From the NCBI GenBank assembly GCA_030690755.1, contig JAUYGA010000111.1, forward strand, positions 1 to 10,681: a DNA stretch of 10,681 nt. Direction: 5' to 3'. Under the pieces are notes generated by a model, which had not been told where the DNA came from, ran no database searches, and saw only the letters and a program-made list of their open reading frames with translations. Within the stretch, counting starts at the first letter, position 1. Every line of letters starts with the position of its first letter. Shown in pieces: positions 6,616 to 10,681 of the stretch. The stretch is from Nanobdellota archaeon (GTDB taxonomy: Archaea; Nanobdellota; Nanobdellia; Woesearchaeales; JAUYGA01). The translations under genes were made by a program, and so were the position numbers.

Positions 6616-7743
6616 TTAATCAACTTTAGCTATCTCAAATTTTGGGCCTGTAGAAAGATATATCACTGCTGTAGCGTCAGGATTTAGTTTTCCTTCATAA
6701 ACCTTGCCAGAGACTTTTGAACTGCCCAGAGTATTCTCAAACAATTGATATAATCTTTCAAAAACACTTATTTTGCATGAAAGGTCGAGTTCGCCTTCTA
6801 TCTTTTTAATCATGTCAGCATTTTCGGTTTTTTCTTTTCCAGCATCAACATTCGCTTTGTATGTGTCTTCTTTTATTATTGAGATGATGTTTTGTCTTAC
6901 TTGAGACATAACGCCAAACATTTGTTCTGCGCATTTGTAAAGATGGTTTGTATCAACATAAGCATCTGTTTTTACAATGTTTGTTTTTTCAGATTCAGCC
7001 AATTTTTCCAAGCCTAGTTTGATTGCGTCGATATCGCACTTATTTGGGTCATCAAACATTCTTGTGCTTCTTTCAATGACATCTTTCATAGCATATAGCA
7101 CTTGTCCTGCAGTTTCAAGATATTCTTTGTTTTGTTCAATGACTGCAGCTAATGCTTCTTTTGTATTTTCAGCTTTTTGAGAATAGCTTCCTTGGCTTGA
7201 CTGGACTATTCCTTGGATACCTGCAGCTGTTTCATTAGCGAGAGAAATCTTGCTTGTTGTTTTTTGTTTAGAAACACCAGAAACAATATTTTCAAGCTTT
7301 TGTTGGAAAACTTCTTCAACTTCCAATGAAGCATTTATGTCGCCTAATCTTAGGTAAGGTATGTTTGGAAAATCAATTCTTGTTGGAAGCGACGCAAATG
7401 CTTTATTTTGAGAAAGATTCATTGTTAGGCTGTGTTTTTCTTTAAGAATCTCGCTATGCCGATAAAATTCACCTATTGCGCTGATTAGATTGTGAATGCT
7501 TTCTACATCATTGTAAGCAGGTTTTTGTTCAGAAGCAAGAAGAGCAGCTTCAGCATCAGGATGAACAGGGTTGTTATGTGTTTCTATAGGAATTCTTGCA
7601 AGAGCGGATGCGATATCTGCGCTATTGCCAGCATCTCCTGCGCCTATTTGTGGTTCCTCTTTGCCTGCAAAGTTTACGTCAAAAGAGCCTGCTGGCTTTG
7701 TTGTACCATCTTGATTACCGCCATCTGGTTTGTCGCCTGCCAT
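6616..7743 (-). CDS. Soluble helical protein with disordered N-terminus (unknown)
   Basis: The family is not recognised. The 375-residue protein begins with a Gly/Asp-rich, probably disordered stretch (1-45). Predominantly helical sequence runs from about 77 to 340, with amphipathic repeats near 136-225 and 265-320, and a short beta-like end (345-375, including TAVIYLSTGPKFEIAKV). There is no signal peptide, membrane segment or catalytic motif. The ATG at 7743 is supported by a GGGGG Shine-Dalgarno seven bases upstream and a TATA box 20 nt further out. It is the first gene of a two-gene minus-strand operon; the 639-residue gene starts 16 nt after its stop. It is transcribed divergently from enolase. 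No sequence link to enolase is seen, and a link to the membrane pairs is only positional. Confidence 0.8.
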   Translation of the reverse strand: MAGDKPDGGNQDGTTKPAGSFDVNFAGKEEPQIGAGDAGNSADIASALARIPIETHNNPVHPDAEAALLASEQKPAYNDVESIHNLISAIGEFYRHSEILKEKHSLTMNLSQNKAFASLPTRIDFPNIPYLRLGDINASLEVEEVFQQKLENIVSGVSKQKTTSKISLANETAAGIQGIVQSSQGSYSQKAENTKEALAAVIEQNKEYLETAGQVLYAMKDVIERSTRMFDDPNKCDIDAIKLGLEKLAESEKTNIVKTDAYVDTNHLYKCAEQMFGVMSQVRQNIISIIKEDTYKANVDAGKEKTENADMIKKIEGELDLSCKISVFERLYQLFENTLGSSKVSGKVYEGKLNPDATAVIYLSTGPKFEIAKVD

Positions 7744-7750
7744 TATTTTT

Positions 7751-7782
7751 CCCCCTAAAAACCATAAAATTGATATTTAAGC
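7751..7782 (-). promoter_or_regulatory. Promoter and RBS of the minus-strand operon
   Basis: On the minus strand, GCTTAAATAT (7782 to 7773) resembles a TATA box and predicts transcription starting near 7752-7754. GGGGG (7755 to 7751) lies seven bases before the ATG at 7743. The leader would be only about ten bases, with the Shine-Dalgarno at its 5' end. Confidence 0.5.
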
Positions 7783-7841
7783 CGTTTTAACCTTAAAAAT
7801 TGTCAAAAGGCCATGAGTTTTATCTAAAAGTATTAGCGTTT

Positions 7842-7851
7842 AGTATATAAA
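7842..7851 (+). promoter_or_regulatory. Upstream TATA-like box
   Basis: AGTATATAAA is a strong TATA-like element pointing rightward, with a predicted start near 7872. It could be a distal enolase promoter with a leader of about 180 nt, or the promoter of a small RNA whose C-box-like GTGATGA begins at 7878. Confidence 0.4.
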
Positions 7852-7930
7852 TGTTTCTATTTTTTTCTCACTCAGCAGTGATGATAAAACAAGGTTAAAA
7901 TCAACTAATCTGACCAAAACTTAAAACCGC

Positions 7931-7942
7931 AAAATATATATT
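7931..7942 (+). promoter_or_regulatory. Proximal enolase TATA box
   Basis: AAAATATATATT predicts transcription starting near 7962, giving enolase a leader of about 90 nt that ends in a Shine-Dalgarno. This contrasts with the leaderless genes elsewhere in the window. Confidence 0.5.
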
Positions 7943-8040
7943 AAGGACATATACTAAGGAATGATGAGAGAATAACAAAAAATTCAATGCAATAAAAACT
8001 TTAAAATAATGTTTCACAAAAGGTAAAAAAAGAGACAAAA

Positions 8041-8046
8041 GAGGTG
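8041..8046 (+). promoter_or_regulatory. Enolase Shine-Dalgarno
   Basis: GAGGTG, the same perfect site as at 2507, lies five bases before the ATG at 8052 and fixes the enolase start. Confidence 0.8.
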
Positions 8047-8051
8047 CTAAA

Positions 8052-9368
8052 ATGGCAAAAATAGAGCTTTTAAGAGCAAGAGAAATTCTGGATTCAAGAG
8101 GAAATCCTACTGTTGAAGTCGAGATATCAACAAAACATTGCAAAGAACGAGCAATGGTTCCTTCAGGCGCATCAACAGGAACTCATGAAGCATGGGAATT
8201 AAGAGATGGTGATGATAAAAGGTTTAAAGGCAAGGGTGTTCTAAAAGCAGTAAAAAATGTCAATGAAATAATTGCACCAAAACTTATGGGTATGGACTGC
8301 GTTAATCAGAAAGAACTTGATAAACTCATGATTGATTTGGATGGTACAGAAAACAAGGCAAAACTTGGCGCAAACGCAATTCTTGGTGTAAGCATGGCTG
8401 TTGCAAGAGCTGCAGCAGCAGAAAATGAACTCGAGTTATACGAGCATTTGGCAGATCTAAGCGATAATATGACTTATGTGTTGCCAGTTCCTTCTATGAA
8501 TGTAATAAATGGAGGAATGCATGCAGGTAATAAGCTTAACATACAAGAGTTTATGATTTTGCCCGTTGGAGCAGACAATTTCAAGCATGCTACGCAGATA
8601 TGTTCAGAACTGTATGGCGAGCTTAAAACAATAATCAAGGATGCATATGGAAAAGACGCGATAAATGTCGGCGATGAAGGCGGGTTTGCGCCGCCGCTTG
8701 CAAAAACAGAAGATGCCCTCGATTTATTGATGAAAGCAATCAAAAAATCAGGCTATGAGAATGAAGTTAAGCTTGGCATGGATTGCGCAGCATCAGAATT
8801 CTATAAGAATGGGAAGTATGAGATTGATGGCGCAAAACTTGACGGAATAAAATTGGTTGAGAAATACACAAGACTTGTCAAGAAATATCCTATAATCTCT
8901 ATTGAGGATCCGTTTGCAGAAGATGATTTCAAAAATTTCTCAATACTCACGAGGGAGATAGGTGAAAGTGTTCAGATTGTTGGAGATGACCTGCTTGTGA
9001 CAAATGTAAAAAGGATAAATATGGCAATCAGAGAAAAAGCGGCAAACGCATTGCTATTGAAAGTAAACCAAATCGGAACTGTAACAGAAGCAATAGCTGC
9101 TGCAAAGCTTTCCATGAAAAACAAGATGGGTGTGATGGTCAGCCATAGGAGCGGAGAGACAGAGGATTCGTTCATAGCAGATCTTGCAGTAGGATTGAAA
9201 GCCGGCCAGATAAAGTCTGGAGCGCCTTGCAGATCAGAAAGGACTGCTAAGTACAATCGCTTGATAAGAATAGAGGAAGAGCTTGAAAAGAATTGCAGAT
9301 ATGCAGGCTCTGAATTCAGGCAGCCCTGGTTGATTAAAGTTCAGAAAAAGAACATAATCAGTGACTAG
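8052..9368 (+). CDS. eno: Enolase (phosphopyruvate hydratase, EC 4.2.1.11)
   Basis: Enolase interconverts 2-phosphoglycerate and phosphoenolpyruvate in the cytosolic lower part of glycolysis/gluconeogenesis. The 438 residues match the usual length. The N-terminal domain carries ILDSRGNPTVEVE (12-24) and the mobile SGASTG loop (38-43). In the barrel domain I can see H157 (GGMHAG), E166 (QEFM), the E209 catalytic acid in GDEGGFAPP, and the Mg ligands D244 (LGMD), E285 (SIEDP) and D312 (GDDL). The catalytic base K337 (LLLKVNQIGT), H365-R366-S367 in SHRSGETED, and K388 (GQIKSG) follow. All key residues are present, so it should be active. The start is set by GAGGTG. The gene converges on the radical SAM gene with a 25-nt gap, so it is probably a single-gene transcript. 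Confidence 0.98.
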   Translation: MAKIELLRAREILDSRGNPTVEVEISTKHCKERAMVPSGASTGTHEAWELRDGDDKRFKGKGVLKAVKNVNEIIAPKLMGMDCVNQKELDKLMIDLDGTENKAKLGANAILGVSMAVARAAAAENELELYEHLADLSDNMTYVLPVPSMNVINGGMHAGNKLNIQEFMILPVGADNFKHATQICSELYGELKTIIKDAYGKDAINVGDEGGFAPPLAKTEDALDLLMKAIKKSGYENEVKLGMDCAASEFYKNGKYEIDGAKLDGIKLVEKYTRLVKKYPIISIEDPFAEDDFKNFSILTREIGESVQIVGDDLLVTNVKRINMAIREKAANALLLKVNQIGTVTEAIAAAKLSMKNKMGVMVSHRSGETEDSFIADLAVGLKAGQIKSGAPCRSERTAKYNRLIRIEEELEKNCRYAGSEFRQPWLIKVQKKNIISD

Positions 9369-9393
9369 AAGAACATTATCATCGAATAAAAGA

Positions 9394-10458
9394 TTAGAAT
9401 GCTGCAACTTTGTAATATCTTTTTTTTCTTTTTAAGTTTTCTCGTATCTCCTCCCTGAGAGGTTTGTCAGATAGCGCGATATCGCAGATGTGGCATTTGT
9501 CAACAAATTTGATATCTTTTAGTTCTGGTTTGATTTTTTTAGCTTTTTCAAGCAATTGCCAATTGGAATTTTCAGTCATAAATCTCACTATTGGATCTCG
9601 TCTGATGCTTTCAAATGAACTTGTAAGAGTATTTTCAAGAACATTTCCAAAAGAGTAAGGAAAATTAAAGCAGGGTTTAACATCGCCGTCATTATCAACA
9701 GCCAGCGTGTTTTCGTTTGCGGGATAAATTTTGTTTTCAAAGCAAGGTTTGTTTCTCTCAGATATCATTTCGGGGATTAAATCAGGGTTGCCTGAGTACA
9801 CCAAACCAGAAAACTGAAAATATATCTCTGCGCCTTTTAGACTGAGCGAGGGTCTGCCAAAAATTTTTTTTAACAGCGATGAAGGTTTGTCTGATAAAAG
9901 CGCTCTTGAATCCAGAGCAGCTTCCAATCCTGCAATTGCTTTTTTGCCGTCATGGTTTTTTGACCGGACAACCTTGGATTGAATTAAAACAGTTGAATAA
10001 GAAGAAAAAGTTTCCTTTAAAAAACTAAGATACCCTTCTATGAAGTTTGCAGTTTTTTCAAAATAGTTTTTATTTTCTGCATGGAAGTCATCAATGCTTA
10101 TGCAAACAATTGTTTTTTCAGATAATCCTGCTTTGTGCAGTTTTGTGAATTGTTCTTTGACTTTCTCAGCGCTTGTTGCTGCGCTTCCTCCAGAGACAAG
10201 GTAATGCAAATCTATCTTTTCAGCTCTACATCTGGAAATGAACGCTTCTAAAAGATTCATCTTAAGGAATGGTTCGCCTCCATGCGCATAAGCAGAATTA
10301 AAACCTAGCGCTTTTGCTTCTTTTAATGTTCTATAGATATCAAGTTCAGAAAGCGCATCCTTTGACGGCTCGCTAGGCTTATTGCAGGATGCGCAGTTAT
10401 AGCCGCATCTGTCTGTGAGTTTTATTGCGATTTCCGTTGCTTGGTAGTTTTGGTTCAT
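9394..10458 (-). CDS. Radical SAM protein with C-terminal cysteines (SPASM-like)
   Basis: The 354-residue protein has the radical SAM cluster motif C18-x3-C22-x2-C25 (CGYNCASC), which binds the [4Fe-4S] cluster that cleaves S-adenosylmethionine. HGGEPFL (59-65) supplies the GGEP SAM-binding motif. In the C-terminal third, C239 (NKPCF), C263 (DGDVKPCFNFPYSFGNV) and C322/C325 (KCHIC) look like ligands of an auxiliary cluster, as in SPASM/twitch proteins. 'DNDGDVKPC...GNV' is typical of that fold. The substrate is unknown; SPASM proteins often modify peptides, but I see no precursor peptide gene in the neighbouring sequence. The ATG at 10458 lies about 25 nt from a TATA box and has no Shine-Dalgarno, implying a leaderless transcript. 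It ends in a very basic, Lys-rich tail (343-350). Confidence 0.88.
   Translation of the reverse strand: MNQNYQATEIAIKLTDRCGYNCASCNKPSEPSKDALSELDIYRTLKEAKALGFNSAYAHGGEPFLKMNLLEAFISRCRAEKIDLHYLVSGGSAATSAEKVKEQFTKLHKAGLSEKTIVCISIDDFHAENKNYFEKTANFIEGYLSFLKETFSSYSTVLIQSKVVRSKNHDGKKAIAGLEAALDSRALLSDKPSSLLKKIFGRPSLSLKGAEIYFQFSGLVYSGNPDLIPEMISERNKPCFENKIYPANENTLAVDNDGDVKPCFNFPYSFGNVLENTLTSSFESIRRDPIVRFMTENSNWQLLEKAKKIKPELKDIKFVDKCHICDIALSDKPLREEIRENLKRKKRYYKVAAF
9420..9433 (+). terminator. Probable enolase terminator inside the convergent gene
   Basis: The 25-nt gap after enolase has no T run, but a plus-strand T8-C-T5 tract starts 51 nt beyond its stop, inside the 3' end of the radical SAM gene, where it encodes the Lys-rich tail on the other strand. 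It is the first good archaeal termination signal for enolase. Confidence 0.4.
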
Positions 10459-10479
10459 ATTAGTTGAAAATACTGTTGT

Positions 10480-10488
10480 TTTATAAAT
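10480..10488 (-). promoter_or_regulatory. TATA box of the radical SAM gene
   Basis: On the minus strand GATTTATAAA reads as a TATA box. Transcription about 25 nt downstream would start at or next to the ATG at 10458, fitting a leaderless gene. Confidence 0.6.
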
Positions 10489-10544
10489 CTTTCTAATATA
10501 GTCCCTAGTTAGTGGTGCTAATATTTATGATTCGGCGCATGTAA

Positions 10545-10681
10545 CTATAAAGCCTGATTCATATTAATTTCTCTAAATTTGTTAACCATCTCGTGATATG
10601 GTGATAAGCCTCTTAATTTCCAAGTTTGTCGTAATGATTCTGATATTGCAAAATACTTCGCTCCATCTTCGGTTCTGTGGC
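10545..10681 (-). CDS. Partial gene, C-terminal 44 residues, transposase-like
   Basis: A frame enters from the right edge and stops with TAG at 10547-10545. The 44 visible residues read HRTEDGAKYFAIS, then LRQTWKLRGLSPYHEM, then a short basic tail ending in MNQAL. The pattern 'RTEDGAK-x-FA ... G-x-x-PY' recalls the C-terminal end of IS66-like or related DDE transposases, where a helix follows the last catalytic residue. The family is not certain and no catalytic residues are in view. It lies on the same strand as the fragment at the left edge. A sequence just beyond its stop (10528-10544) resembles one beyond the left-edge gene, which would suit mobile-element ends. There is an 86-nt gap between it and the radical SAM start. 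Confidence 0.45.
   Translation of the reverse strand, partial: HRTEDGAKYFAISESLRQTWKLRGLSPYHEMVNKFREINMNQAL

Larger units (their letters stand above)
7744..8051. other. Divergent intergenic region (308 nt)
   Basis: This AT-rich spacer separates the minus-strand helical-protein operon from enolase. It holds one minus-strand promoter with RBS (7751-7782), two plus-strand TATA-like elements (7842-7851, 7931-7942) and the enolase Shine-Dalgarno. A C-box/D-box-like pair (7878-7884 and 7910-7913) is the only hint of an RNA gene. No coding frame of note. Confidence 0.6.

Noticed and set aside
7961..8040. Second C-box-like ATGATGA near the predicted proximal enolase transcription start
   Set aside because: No CTGA D box follows within the leader, so a C/D RNA is not supported; the match is probably chance in AT-rich DNA.
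8474..9256. Minus-strand frames antisense to enolase
   Set aside because: They are shadows of a fully conserved enolase reading frame and have no promoter or RBS.
1..10681. CRISPR array or tandem direct-repeat array
   Set aside because: No regularly spaced repeats of 20-40 nt are present; the only repetitive DNA is the in-frame Gly-codon tract.

Overview
The window looks like a piece of an AT-rich archaeal chromosome, most likely from a DPANN-type lineage such as Woesearchaeota or Pacearchaeota. The evidence is a ribosomal protein L35Ae gene (an archaeal/eukaryotic family), archaeal TATA boxes about 25 nt before the presumed transcription starts, several leaderless genes beside others with GAGGTG/GGTGAT Shine-Dalgarno sites, and T-tract terminators. 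The lineage is an inference from gene content and style, not from a phylogenetic marker comparison.

Layout. Both edges carry minus-strand gene fragments that look like transposase pieces: an N-terminal start at 78 running off the left edge, and a C-terminal tail ending at 10545 that enters from the right. Between them lie rpl35ae (305-571, +), two tandem gene pairs on the plus strand (732-2407 and 2519-4650), a two-gene minus-strand operon of long helical proteins (7743 to 4680), enolase (8052-9368, +) and a radical SAM protein (10458 to 9394, -).

The unusual part is 732-7743, about 7 kb with no gene I recognise. Each plus-strand pair is a membrane protein (signal peptide, five further membrane segments, cytoplasmic tail) whose stop codon overlaps the start of a soluble coiled-coil protein (TAATG). 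The two membrane proteins are paralogues: both have FGPI at residues 131-134, and a shared IVDE tail motif is displaced by exactly 50 residues by a glycine-rich insert. The two coiled-coil partners also share two alignable blocks, so the whole pair appears to have been duplicated. The two minus-strand genes next door encode further helical, membrane-free proteins. I infer a membrane-anchored assembly with cytoplasmic coiled-coil partners, but its function cannot be read from the sequence.

Other points: the left-edge gene has an mRNA hairpin that puts its Shine-Dalgarno in the loop and its AUG in the stem; the enolase upstream region holds two TATA boxes; and the radical SAM protein has a C-terminal cysteine set suggesting an extra iron-sulfur cluster.
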